A stretch of 64,000 nucleotides of DNA, taken from contig NZ_WOTO01000004.1 of assembly GCF_010993775.1 (NCBI RefSeq), forward strand, positions 184,710 to 248,709, written 5' to 3'. Under the pieces are notes generated by a model, which worked only from the letters and a program-made list of their open reading frames with translations, was not told the origin of the DNA and made no database searches. Of this stretch, positions 28,116 through 37,989 are shown one piece after another; position 1 is the first letter of the stretch; every line of letters starts with the position of its first letter. The position numbers and the translations under genes were made by a program. The DNA is from Fodinicola feengrottensis (GTDB taxonomy: Bacteria > Actinomycetota > Actinomycetes > Mycobacteriales > HKI-0501).

Positions 28116-30652
28116 GACAGGTCGGCGACGGTGAGTTCGATGAGCTGGGCAGACGTGGGGCTCGGGTGGTTGGCCAGGCGGGCGGCCTGTCGTTCGATGG
28201 CCTGCTCGAACAACGTACGAGCGTCGCGGGCGTTGCCGAGGGTGCCGGCGTCCTGCTCGCGGTGGAACCGCTGGGTGATCGCGGCGAGCGCTCGTCGGAC
28301 CATTGGTAGTGATGGTTTTTCGCTTGCAGCTCGATGATTTTCGCGAGGTCGTCGGCGTTGTACGCGGGGAATTCGATGGTGCGGGAGAATCGGGATCGCA
28401 GGCCCGGGTTGATGTCCATGAACTCGGTCATTTCGGTGGTGTAGCCGGCGACGATCACAACGAGGTCGTCGCGATGGTTCTCCATCAGGCGGACCAGCTC
28501 GTCGATGGCTTCCAGGCCGAGGTCGGAGTTGGCACCGAACGTACGGGCCAGCGTGTACGCCTCGTCGATGAACAGCACGCCACCCAGCGCCGACTCCACC
28601 ACGGCCTTGGTTTTCAGGGCGGTGGCGCCAAGATACTGGCCAACGAGGTCACTGCGGCCGGCCTCGATGACCTCACCGGTGGCCAGTGCGCCGCGCGCGG
28701 CGAGCAGCCGGCCGTACAAGCGGGCGACGGTGGTCTTGCCGGTGCCGGCTGGGCCGGAGAACACCAGGTGCCGGCTGAGCGGCGGCACAGCAGACCGACG
28801 GCCTCCCGTTGCTTCGCGTTGCGGACCAGGTTGATCTGGGTACGGACCTGCGCCTTCACCGGCTCCAGCCCGACCAGCTGGGTCAACTCGGCCAGCCCGT
28901 CCAGCTCGTCCATGTTGTCGAGCATGGCACTCGGCGCCGGCCGCACCCTGTCCACAGTGGACGGTCGTACGTCCGCACCAGCGCCGGCCGGCACCTGAAT
29001 CTGGTCGGGCGCGGTCTCGACCGGTTCCTCGATGCGGACCTGCCGGCTGCGCAGCACCGGCTCGTCGGCATTGCCGGCCACCCGGCAACGCAGCAGCCGG
29101 CCGGTGCAGCCGGCGTCGACCCGCAGGCCCTCCGCCGAGCCATCGACGAACTCGCTGTCCAGCACCTCCAGCCGTGCACTGTCGGTGGCCTGCAAACCGG
29201 CGCCGCCGCTGGACCGTACGCTCAGCCGTTGCGCGGTCAGCAGTGCCTCGTCGGACACGAACACCCCGCTGCGCGCGGTCCCGTCGGTCACCGTGCAGTC
29301 GCTTACGGTCAGCTTGCCTGAACCACCGGCGACCAACCCGAGCACGCCTCGCTCCACGGTGCTGTGCCGCACGGACAGCCGGGCGCCGGAGTCCACGGCC
29401 ATGGCGGCGACCTGCGCGTCAGCCACCGTGGCATCTCGTACGACCACCTGGCTGCCCTCATCCGTGGCGGCTATGCCGCCCGCGCATCGCCGCACCGTGC
29501 CGCCGACGAACGTCACCTGGCCACCGCCCTCGACCCCGACACCGGCCTCGACCACGTCGGTGACGGTCAGCCCGGTGAAGGTTCCGGTCCCGCCGTTGAC
29601 CATCGCACCCGCGGTGGCGCCGTCGACACGCGTGTTGGTGGCGGCGACGGTGCCGGTTGGCTTAACCGTGATCCCAGTCGCCCCGGCCTGGCTGATCGCT
29701 GAGTCCTCGATCGTTACCACGCCCATCGTCTCGGCATAGACCCCATGGTTGCCCGGCCGGTCGATGGTGGTTCGTCGCAACGTGATCCCGCCCGCCGGTG
29801 CGTACCAGCGCGCCCTCCTCGGCCCCTTCCGAGATCGCGCAGTCGACGATCGACAGGTTGGCCCGATCGGTGGAAATCGTGCTGGGATAACGACATTTAC
29901 GGATCGTGCTGTCGGACAGGGTCACCTGCGCCTGCGCTTCGGCCCACACGCCGTTCTGCCCGCAGCCGTCGATCGTCGTACGCTCTACAGCCACCGTGGC
30001 GTGCTTGATCCACATGCCGACGGTGCTGACCGCGGAGATCGTGGTGTCCAGGATCCGTACGTTCGCGCCGTCCATCGCCGCGAACCCGCCGTAGGCGGCT
30101 TGGGTGAGGACGCACCGCTCGACTACGCCCGTTGTGTTCTCGCCGTAGGTCACCCGAGCGCCCGAGACGTGGCAATCCCGCAGGTCCATCGACGACCCCG
30201 ACCGCGCCGACGCCAGGTTGACGACTTCGGTCTCGGCATCGGGGTCCTTTGCTGGCCGGGGCCTCGTCGCGGCGCAGCTTGACGTGGTCGAGCGCGAGCG
30301 CGAGCGTCCCCGCCGACACCAGGACCGTCGGCAGGTTCTTGATGGCCGCTCCGGCGATGGTGATCCCGGTGACCCGTACCGACCCCAGGACCTCCACGGC
30401 CGTCCCAGCCGTCCACGCCAGCTCCACCGGACCTTCGCCGGCGGACACCAGCTCCACCTGCCCCCGCAGCTTCACGGCCTCGCGATAGGTGCCCGGCCCG
30501 ATCACCACCCGGATCGGCCGCGACCGCGCGGAGCCGGCCGTCAGCGCCTCGCCAATGGACGCGAAATGCCCCGTCCGTCCGGAACCCGGCGCCTCGACTG
30601 TCACGACGTACGTGTTCTCGGAAGACTGCCCGTCCCGGCCATCGCTCGACAT
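28112..30652 (-). CDS. Right-handed beta-helix protein fused to AAA+ ATPase (frame breaks near 30245, 29795, 28785, 28300)
   Basis: About 845 residues. N-terminal part from MSSDGRDGQSSENTYVVTVE is a parallel beta-helix with many short repeats ending in Val/Thr-rich strands (about residues 15-520). A linker leads to a CbbX/SpoVK-like AAA+ domain with Walker A FSGPAGTGKTTVARLYG, Walker B GGVLFIDEAYTL, sensor 1 VVIVAGYT and an Arg finger region GLRSRFSR. The domain pair resembles proteins of filamentous actinobacteria with no known function. It follows the LanC gene by 71 bp on the same strand, so it probably belongs to the peptide operon, perhaps as a remodelling or assembly ATPase. Confidence 0.75.
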
Positions 30653-30723
30653 CCCCACCCGCCCATCATGCACAACCGTCGGCGAGCGCGAGCGCTCCGG
30701 GACAAGGCCCGCCGGGAGCGGGT

Positions 30724-32014
30724 TCAGCTCAACAACAGGGCCGCGTCCCAGCCGGTACGGGGCATCTCACCGGTCGCGTACGAGTGCAGTGCGAGCGCCA
30801 CCCCGGCGACGCCGTCGAGGAAGCCGGGCCGCTCCGCGTACCAAGTGCCTTCGGTCTGGTAGTAGCGGAAACCGAACGCGCTGTCCGGTGCGTACGCGTC
30901 CAGCACCCGCTCGGCGACGACATCGACGGTCCCGATGGCCATCCGACGCGCGATGTGGAGCAGCCCGGCCCAGCCGTGGCAGAGGCCGGGATTGTCGATC
31001 GTCTCGTCGTTCGCCGTGGCCAGCGAGCCGCGCAGGGCGCCGCCGCCGCCTCAGCTCGCCAATCGGCCCGGTCCAGCGCGATGCCGGCCAGGTCCAGCGC
31101 CCAGCCGACTCCGGCGGCCCCATAGCACCAGGCGTCGCGGCGACGGCTCCAACTGGGCTGTCCACGGTGGTCGTCCAGGGTCACCCACAACGGCCAGTAC
31201 GGGCCGTTGTCATCGGTTCTCCGCCATCGGTCAAGCAACGCCACGATGTGGGCGATCGCCGCGTCCTGTCCCTCGATCCGGATGCCGGCGAGCCAGCCAG
31301 CAGAGCGCGAGCAGCGCCAGCGGGCCGGGCACCCCGTGAGCGAGGCCGACGTTGAGACAGTCCCGCGAGCCGCTCGCGCCCCACCAAGCGGGCACCTGCA
31401 CGCCGTCCACCCGTACGTCCCCGGCAACCGCGATCGCGACCAGGCATCGCAGGACTTCGGTCAGCGTCGCGTCGGCGAGGTCGCTGGCATCGCGGCGAGC
31501 CAGCAGGTAGCGGCCGAGACCAGTGATGCCACTAAGCACGTCGTAAAGGGTGTCGTCGCCGATCGGCTGGCCGGCTCGTACGGTCGCGAGACCCTGCCGG
31601 GCGAGGTGTGTGGCGGACCGGCAGAGGTGCCGGTCGAGCTGTTCCAGCAGCTCCGAATAGCCGCCATAGGCGCAGGCCGCTGCCTGCCCTACGAAGGCGA
31701 CTGCGGCCGCACCGCTGAACAGTCTCGACCGGCCGCCGAGCGCGGTGCCGTGCCGGCCGCCGCGGTCAGGTGGGCGTGGGCGGCGGCACGCCACCTCGGT
31801 CGGCCGCCGCGAGTTCGGCGAACAGCAGGCCAACGCCGGGATAGCCGTCGCCGAGCGTCTCCGGCCGCCAGATCGGAACCGTCAGCGGTCCCGCCTCAAG
31901 CACGTTGCCGGGCGCATCGGTGACCGCGGCCACCGTGGCCGGATCGGCCAGCCGGGCCGCGAGGTCCGCGACCACCTGAGTGGCCCGCTGACGGATGTCG
32001 TCACCCTGATTCAT
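30724..32014 (-). CDS. Stand-alone LanC-like lanthionine cyclase (frame breaks near 31815, 31745, 31295, 31040)
   Basis: Zinc-dependent cyclase-like protein of about 425 residues that would add Cys thiols to dehydrated Ser/Thr. The start ATG at 32014 overlaps the preceding cupin gene by 14 bases. Family motifs, in several frames: GDGYPGVGLLFAELAAAD, LNVGLAHGVPGPLALLALCW (GxxHG), DAWCYGAAGVGWAL with the first zinc Cys, and NPGLCHGWAGLLHIA with the Cys-His zinc pair, then FLDGVAGVALALHSYA at the end. All three zinc ligands are present, so the cyclase should be active once the frames are restored. Confidence 0.82.
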
Positions 32015-33200
32015 CGCGCTCCACGGCATGGAACGACTCCAGTGTCTCCAACAGGTGCCGCGCGGCCGGCCCGGTCTCGCCCACTCGCACCGGCTGATTC
32101 GCCAGCAACTGAGCCATCTCCGACCCCGCCTCAAAGCGGGTGACGTGACCGTTGGCGGCACACAGATCGCCGGCGACGACGATCTCTGCCGTACGGCGAA
32201 CCACTGCGGTGTCGGGCAGGGCACGCCGCTCGTCCGGCGGCGGCACCGGCCGCAAGCCACCTGCCGTCCGGATCCGTAGCGAGCGATCGACCGCCCGCTC
32301 GGCCAGCCCATCGGCGGCGAAGTCGCGGAAATATGCCAGCGCTTGCTCAAACGCCGGCGGAAGCGAACCATCCACGGTCCCCAACAACGGGCTTGACGAG
32401 CGCGGATACTGCCCGAACGACCGGCCCGGGTCGGCGAGCAGTGCCGGATCGACACTCAGCAAAAGGTCGTCCAGGTCGTACGCGGCCCGGTGGCCTTCCC
32501 GCGGCACGCCCACGTTGACGCTGGTGGCCGGCTCGTCGCCGGCGCTTTCGCCAACGTGGTAGAAGCTGGACGGCCAGTAGAGTAGCTCGCCGGGTCCGAT
32601 CTCGACCGCGAACGACTCGGCCTTGTACGGCTCGTAGTCCAGCACCGTACTCACCGGATCGGACCAGGGCCGGCTCGGCCAGAACCGCATCCGCTTGCGT
32701 CCGGCCAGGCCAAACATGAAGGTGGCGAAACGGTCCTTGTGCACGCCGACCGGGCTGTGTTCGTACGTGCCGTGGAACAGCGTCGTGATAGCGCCGCTCA
32801 GCGGGATCCCGACCCGCTCCCACAGGCCCGCGTAGAAGTCGCGCTCGCGTGCCCACTGCGGATAGGCCATGCCGTGGAAGCCGTGCAGGATGAGCGCATA
32901 GCGGCGGCCACCCAGACGCTCGGCCAGCCGCTTTTGGTAGCCGGCGAGGGAGCCGTCGTCCGGTTCGGGAAGGAAGTCGCCGGCCACCACCTGTTGCCGG
33001 CGCTCGACGGTGAACTGCGCGTTCGGCGGGAGGACGCCCGGCCGCTCGGACCGACCAGCCACGGTCGCCGCTTGGAAGACCTCGTTCTCCTGGAACGGCG
33101 GCCGCGGTACGTGCCGGACCAGGACCGGACGGCGATCCCAGCAGTCGCGTACGAAGACGTCCCAGTCCAGGGTTTCCATGACGAACAGCTCAGACACCAC
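32001..33200 (-). CDS. JmjC-type cupin dioxygenase-like protein
   Basis: A 399-residue protein with an intact frame. The fold is that of JmjC/cupin-4 oxygenases: RRPVLVRHVPRPPF at the N-terminus, then YEHSPVGVHKDRFATFMFGL with the iron-binding His-x-Asp (HKD), ending with SSFYHVGES, whose His is the third ligand. A winged-helix-like tail follows (residues about 290-399). By family it should be an Fe(II)/2-oxoglutarate hydroxylase; in this operon the precursor peptide is the natural substrate guess. The start overlaps the preceding gene's stop, and its own end overlaps lanC. Confidence 0.8.
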   Translation of the reverse strand: MVSELFVMETLDWDVFVRDCWDRRPVLVRHVPRPPFQENEVFQAATVAGRSERPGVLPPNAQFTVERRQQVVAGDFLPEPDDGSLAGYQKRLAERLGGRRYALILHGFHGMAYPQWARERDFYAGLWERVGIPLSGAITTLFHGTYEHSPVGVHKDRFATFMFGLAGRKRMRFWPSRPWSDPVSTVLDYEPYKAESFAVEIGPGELLYWPSSFYHVGESAGDEPATSVNVGVPREGHRAAYDLDDLLLSVDPALLADPGRSFGQYPRSSSPLLGTVDGSLPPAFEQALAYFRDFAADGLAERAVDRSLRIRTAGGLRPVPPPDERRALPDTAVVRRTAEIVVAGDLCAANGHVTRFEAGSEMAQLLANQPVRVGETGPAARHLLETLESFHAVERDESG

Positions 33201-34344
33201 GCGCCTCCAGCTCGACGACGTAGAGGCGATGCAACGCGCGCAGCAGCGTGATCACCCCCTGGCGGACTGATCCCCCGCACCGATCGCCGCGCACAGCTCG
33301 CCGACCCGCACCGGGCGACCGAGCGGCAGCTCGGCCAGAATCCGGTCAGTGACCGCGCCGGCCAGCGGCAAGTACCCCGTACCCGTTCACCGCCCACACT
33401 GTCCGGTCGGGCGGGTCCGGCACCGGTAGCACTTCGGCGGTCCGCCGGATCCAGTCACTCGCGGTGAGCTCGACTGGCCATCGTGGCGCCGGCACCGGCT
33501 CCAGGCCCGCGGCCGAGCGCCGCTTCCCAAGCTGTACGCGCAGCGCCCTCGTCAGTTCAGGAGCCTGGACCTGCTCGCCGAGCTGCTGGGCGATGGCGGC
33601 GATCGGCTCCGCGACTGTCCCGGCTGAAATCGGCAGGTAGGGCACCTCGTCGCCGTCGCGTTGCGCCTGCATCGTCTCGGCCAGAAGGTCTTTGACAGCA
33701 CCGAAAGCAAGGCGAGGGTCGGTTGGTACGCGCAGCCGCAACAGCATGCAGCGATCAGCGTATGTGTCCGCGTACGAGTGCGTGCCCGGCCAATAGGCGA
33801 GCTGTCCCGCCGGTACGGTCAAGGTCGGCTGGGGGCCGGCCGTGCCGTCCTGGAGCGCGACCCGCAAAGTCCCGTGCAGCACCCAGGTCAACACGTCGTG
33901 AGTGGGTTCGCCCGCGAGCCCGCCACGGTCGGTGATCCGGTCACCGACCGCGAGCTCCGAGACCACCGGCAGACTCGGCCAGCCGACCTCCCGCCACAGT
34001 CTGGCGAGCCAGTCCCGGACCACCGACCACAGGGCGAAATCGGTCATCAACGGCTGCTCGACGGTCAGCAGGCAACCCTGGCCGAGGTCGGTTTCCAGCC
34101 GGTCGAAATAGCCGTCGAGCGTCCGGTCATGCTCACCTGGCAGCAGCCCGCCAGGCGCTCGAATCACCCCGTCGTCGGCCCGGAACCGTACGTCCGGCAG
34201 CGCCTGATACCGAGTGCCAGCGCGAAAAGGCGCGCTTGCGGCGACCATCGCGCGGTAGCCGGCGGCGAGATCCACCGGCGCCGGATCCGGCAGCACCGCT
34301 GGCGCCCGCCCCCACTGCTGGGCGACTTCCCGCCAGCCGGTCAT
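33190..34344 (-). CDS. JmjC-type cupin protein lacking the metal motif (frame breaks near 33378 and 33252)
   Basis: About 384 residues. Sequence layout parallels the next gene: cupin core in GEPTHDVLTWVLHGTLRVAL and LTVPAGQLAYWPGTHSYADT, then a winged-helix-like tail with TDRILAELPLGRPVRVGELC. At the position of the His-x-Asp iron ligands it has AGE, so it probably does not bind iron. It may be a substrate-binding or structural partner of the active paralogue. ATGA overlap with the dehydratase gene upstream. Two small indels near its end displace the tail. Confidence 0.65.
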
Positions 34345-36715
34345 GTCGGCTCGGTTCCCGTCAGCGGGAAGCGTTCCCGCAGTTCATTCGCGTATTCGTG
34401 TAGGGGCACCAAGCCCATCGCCCTCCTGCGCTCATCAACCTGCTCGGGATCCTCCAGTGGGCAAGGCACCAACTCACCGTCCACCCGGTCGAACTTGGTG
34501 CCGTAGACCTGCGGCCGCCCTTCGGCCAGCCGGACGGAATCCGTCACGTACGCGATCTCCCGGCGAGGGAAGTCGCCGGCGTCGGCCGCCACCGTCATCA
34601 GCTCCAAGGCCCGCCGCTGCAGCGGGAGGTCGTCCTCCAGATGCTGGACCAGCCGGCTGGCCGCCTTGGTCGCGGCGAGGCCCACCATCGACTGCCCCGG
34701 CCAGCCGTACTGGTCAAAGACCTCCCCCAGCCACCTCGCACCGCTGCCGACCAGCGCCGTCAGCCGGCGATGCGACGACTCGTCGGTGAACCCACCGCGC
34801 GCCCATGGCACCCGCAGGCGGGCATCGACGCGGTCCATCCGCAGCAGCCGGCGCCGGATCTCGACGCCGGCCGGCAGCGGGTCCGGAACTGGCTCGGCGT
34901 CGATCGGATCGATGGCTACCCGGGCTTTGGACTCATCCCAGCGATACGTGATCCGGCGGCCAACCTGTGGCCAGTCGAAGCTGACCTCACCCTCTTCCGG
35001 ACCATGCAGACGCACGCGTACGCCGAGTTCATCGTCGGTGAAAGCATGGTCGGGAATGTCGTCGAAGACGTGCTCCACCGCGTCCCGCAGCAGCGCCGGG
35101 CCGAGGGTGGCCAAGGTCAGCCGGGCAGCGACGTCGGCGAGCGGTCGCGGGGTCACCGGTGGCACCGGCTCCGGATTCGGCACCGGCCGCGGCTGAAAAG
35201 CTGCGAGCGACGGGTCCAGGCTGCACAGCGGGCCGCCCAGGACCGATCGGAAGAAGTACGGCACGTCGCCGCGGTCGAGCTGTTCCCGCTCTCGGCCGCG
35301 TCGAAGACCACCGCCGGGTCGACCGGGTCGCCGTTGAGGGCGCCGACGTAAATCGAGGTGGCCCGGCGGACCACTCGTGCGTACCCGTCGGCGCCGTCCC
35401 GCTCGACCTGCCCGAGGAGGTCGTCGCGATGCCGGCAAATGAGCGTCCAGGTGTCGAACATTCCCCGCAACAGGGCCGAAACGTACGGGCCATAACCGAT
35501 CCGCCCAGTGGTGTCGCCGACCACCGACCGGGTAACTGTCCGAGTGACCGAGCGGCTTCGGGTTCCCAACGACAACACGCCGTCCTCGCCGGCCGTCCAG
35601 CACACCGGCTGGGCGTCGACATCGCACCAGCGGGCCTCGTTCTCCAGTCCCACGTGGTGCGTCATCGAGGTGGTTGGCGCGTACACCAGCGTGGTGTGAG
35701 CCAGTCGCTTCGCGTCGGCGAAAAAGACCTCGAGGTCGACCGGATACAGCATTGGCTCTCGTCGTCCGCGCGCGCACCGGCCAGCACATTGCTGCCGTGC
35801 AAATCGGTGATGCCAAAGGCAAAACAGGCCGCGGCCAGCGCGCCGGCGCGACGCCAGAACGGACCCGCCTGAGCAGGCGTCAGCTGGGTACCAGACAGCA
35901 CGTGCTGGCCCTGGCGACGCAGGATCCCCCACTCCGGCGGCCGTTCCACCCATTCCTGCCAGGAGTAGCCATGCCGATCCGGGCCGCTTCCCCGCCAGCT
36001 GGACAGCACCGGCAGCCGTACGTCCCCAGACACCGGTGGCAGCTCGTTGAGCCGCGCGAAAATCGCGTTTTCGTTGAGGAACAACAGCTCGCCGGACGCC
36101 GGCCGGGGTTTGTACGCGATCCGGCCGCCGCCCGCGAGATCCACCCGCAGCACCCGCTGCCCGCCGTTGTGCGTTTCCTCGTCGTGCGCCCACAAATGGG
36201 TGACCGGCCCGCGCAGATCGGCTCTGTCCGGCCAGCCGGTCCGCAGGTCCCGGCGCAGCCGGTCGAGGAACACGTCCAGGAGCCCAAAAAAACTGGGCAC
36301 ACCGGCGCCCCACCACAGCCGTAAGGTCCGGGATATCGGCGGCGCAGGCGACGAAGGCCTCCCGTACGAACGCCCCGAAGAGGTCGGCGTTCGTGCTGGT
36401 CAGCAGGTCGGATGCGAGAATGTCGGAATACTCTGGGATGGTCGCCTCGCACCAGGCCTGCAGTCGTTCGAGAGCGGCTGTCAGGGGGTCAAACCGCGGC
36501 TGGGCGAACGTACGACGCAGGGCCCGAGCGTCCGCCGCACCGCCGAGGTGACGCTCGATCGCGAGGGTGCCCTCCGGGCCCGCGCTCACCACTTGCGGGA
36601 ACATCGCACCGGCCTCGCCGGCCTGTACCGCGGCCAGCAGCCGGCTCACCGCCGACGGCGGCTCAGGTCCATCCAACGGGCCAGGGTCGCTTATCTCCCA
36701 GTGAAACTCAACCAT
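34341..36715 (-). CDS. LanM-like lanthipeptide dehydratase with C-terminal DUF6624-like domain (frame breaks near 36290, 35755, 35265)
   Basis: About 790 residues. The N-terminal DUF4135 dehydratase shows the kinase-like active site: THNGGQRVLRV, IAYKPRPASGE (Lys), FGITDLHGSNVL (Asp-x-His-x-x-Asn), YPVDLEVFF (Asp), and the family's LDRGDVPYFFRS. These residues phosphorylate and eliminate Ser/Thr in LanM enzymes; one acidic position before the His is Glu instead of Asp. Where LanM proteins continue into a LanC cyclase, this one has a different domain, with GWPGQSMVGLAATKAASRLV, YVTDSVRLAEGRPQVYGTKF and RRRAMGLVPLHEY, matching DUF6624. The cyclase is encoded separately downstream. One frame break lies in a run of seven A. 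Confidence 0.8.
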
Positions 36716-36884
36716 CGCCTCGACGCACCGCGGCCCTTTCGGTAGTCATCACAGCGGCGGTTGACGGCCGACGGACCGCCAACCGCCACTGCCGGAATCG
36801 GCGAACAGACCGATCGCCAGATCGCATTCGACGGACATTTTCATTACAAGTCCGGCGAAATCACTGTCCGGCGGCAGGCCTGGA

Positions 36885-37055
36885 CTACGAGCAGTAAATT
36901 CCGGCGCAGGTGCAGTCGAAACAGTTGCCGCCGCCGGTGCCCAAGTGGGTCGTGCTGGCGGTGGTCTCGTCCAGCGCCGGGATCTCCAGCTCCAGGTCAC
37001 CGATCACCAGATCGAATTCGGCAGTTGCTTTTTCGTTGACGGGTGCGGTCATCAT
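36885..37055 (-). CDS. Lanthipeptide-like precursor peptide, 56 residues
   Basis: A small gene immediately upstream of the modification operon. AGGAG stands before a double ATG (37055 or 37052). The acidic leader (residues about 13-30) contains EFDLVIGDLELEIPALDE. The C-terminal core starts around TTASTTHLGTGGGN and ends CFDCTCAGIYCS: four Cys, with five or six Thr/Ser before them. Thr/Ser followed by Cys is the substrate pattern for dehydration and thioether ring formation. The GGG could be the leader-removal site. The leader resembles FxLD- and LanM-type leaders only loosely. Confidence 0.8.
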   Translation of the reverse strand: MMTAPVNEKATAEFDLVIGDLELEIPALDETTASTTHLGTGGGNCFDCTCAGIYCS

Positions 37056-37210
37056 GGTTCTCCTTCTGTGATGGACAGGGGCGCGGCAAATAGTGCCTCC
37101 CCGGCTCGGTTATCACAAGGGGGTTTCGCGAAAATCTTGCTACTAACCAAAGGAAAGAGCGACCACTGCGGACAAAGTCGGCGACCCGGAGCCCGATTTA
37201 CCGGAATTAT

Positions 37211-37510
37211 TTAATCTGTCATATCGCCGCGCGCGACACCGCTCCGACACCTGCCGGTGAATCCAGTTACGCGGTCTCCGCCGGGCGTCACCCGGAACCC
37301 GGTCGCGACGCCACCGACCGGCCGGTGATCCGGCTCGTTGAGCACGTCAGCGGCGGCGCGTAGGAAGGCTTCGGTTTTCGGGCTGGTTCGGCTACCCAAC
37401 CAAACCAGCGGGTCCGCTGTCGCCGCCAGGCTGAGCCAGTCCGGACCACTGCGCTCGCCCACCTGGAAAGCAAACCGAGGATCCCTGACCAGGACATCGC
37501 GTTCGGACAT
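37211..37510 (-). CDS. Small protein of unknown function upstream of the precursor
   Basis: 99 residues, start MSERDVLVRD preceded by GGGGAG. No recognised domain. It is soluble, with WLSLAATADPLVWLGS in the middle and a Gly/Arg-rich end. It is on the same strand and 155 bp upstream of the precursor gene, so it may be the first gene of the peptide cluster; an immunity or regulatory role would be a guess. A TGACA-N2-TGTCA palindrome lies in its promoter, with TAGCCT as a possible -10. Confidence 0.55.
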   Translation of the reverse strand: MSERDVLVRDPRFAFQVGERSGPDWLSLAATADPLVWLGSRTSPKTEAFLRAAADVLNEPDHRPVGGVATGFRVTPGGDRVTGFTGRCRSGVARGDMTD

Positions 37511-37557
37511 CGACTCCCCAGCCAGCCGGAACAACAATGAAGGCTAGCCTAACCTAC

Positions 37558-37569
37558 TGACAAATGTCA
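37558..37569. promoter_or_regulatory. Palindrome TGACAAATGTCA, copy 1
   Basis: A 12-bp palindrome (extended to CTGACAAATGTCAG) overlapping the stop codon of the MmcQ gene and positioned 48 bp before the 37510 start. On the minus strand CTGACA is 18 bp from TAGCCT, so it overlaps a possible -35 box. Two more copies are at 39502 and 40222. Confidence 0.6.
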
Positions 37570-37947
37570 GGGAGCGTCGCCGAGCCGGACGCGGGTCGCC
37601 TTGGGCAGGCCGGCGGCCACCCGCCAGTACGAGTGCTCGACCATCTCCAGGACCTCGTCGGCCGGGACGCTGCCATCCAGGGCCACGGTGTTCCAGTGCC
37701 GCTTGTTCAGGTGATAGCCGGGCGTCACCGCGTCATACTGTTCGCGCAAATGCAGGGCGAGGTCTGGGTCACATTTGAGCGAGACCCTCGGCGGGTCGTT
37801 TTCCGGCGAGAGGATCACGAAGACCTTGCCGACCACTTTGTAGACGTCCGTGCCGAAGCCGAACGGATTCTCCTCGGTGGTCTCGGCGAACTCGAGGGCG
37901 AAAGCCGCGATCTTCGCCGGCGTCAATGCCTGGGCCTTGGGTGCCAC
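37567..37947 (-). CDS. MmcQ/YjbR-family protein
   Basis: A 126-residue protein of the MmcQ/YjbR family (double-wing, cyclic DNA-binding-like fold). Typical features: the N-terminal helix with FALEFAETTEENPFG, YKVVGKVFVILS, PPRVSLKCDP, and the C-terminal NKRHWNTVALDGSVP with ADEVLEMVEHSYWRVAAGLP. Function uncertain. Frame intact. No operon partner is evident. Confidence 0.88.
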   Translation of the reverse strand: MAPKAQALTPAKIAAFALEFAETTEENPFGFGTDVYKVVGKVFVILSPENDPPRVSLKCDPDLALHLREQYDAVTPGYHLNKRHWNTVALDGSVPADEVLEMVEHSYWRVAAGLPKATRVRLGDAP

Positions 37948-37989
37948 TGTCCGTGCTCCTCCCGCCTGGTTGGTACGGGAGACAGTCTG

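Noticed and set aside
28112..37055. Natural decay of the peptide operon into pseudogenes
   Set aside because: The breaks have the same single-base, homopolymer character as those in rpsA and polA, and active-site residues are conserved on both sides, so sequence error is more likely.
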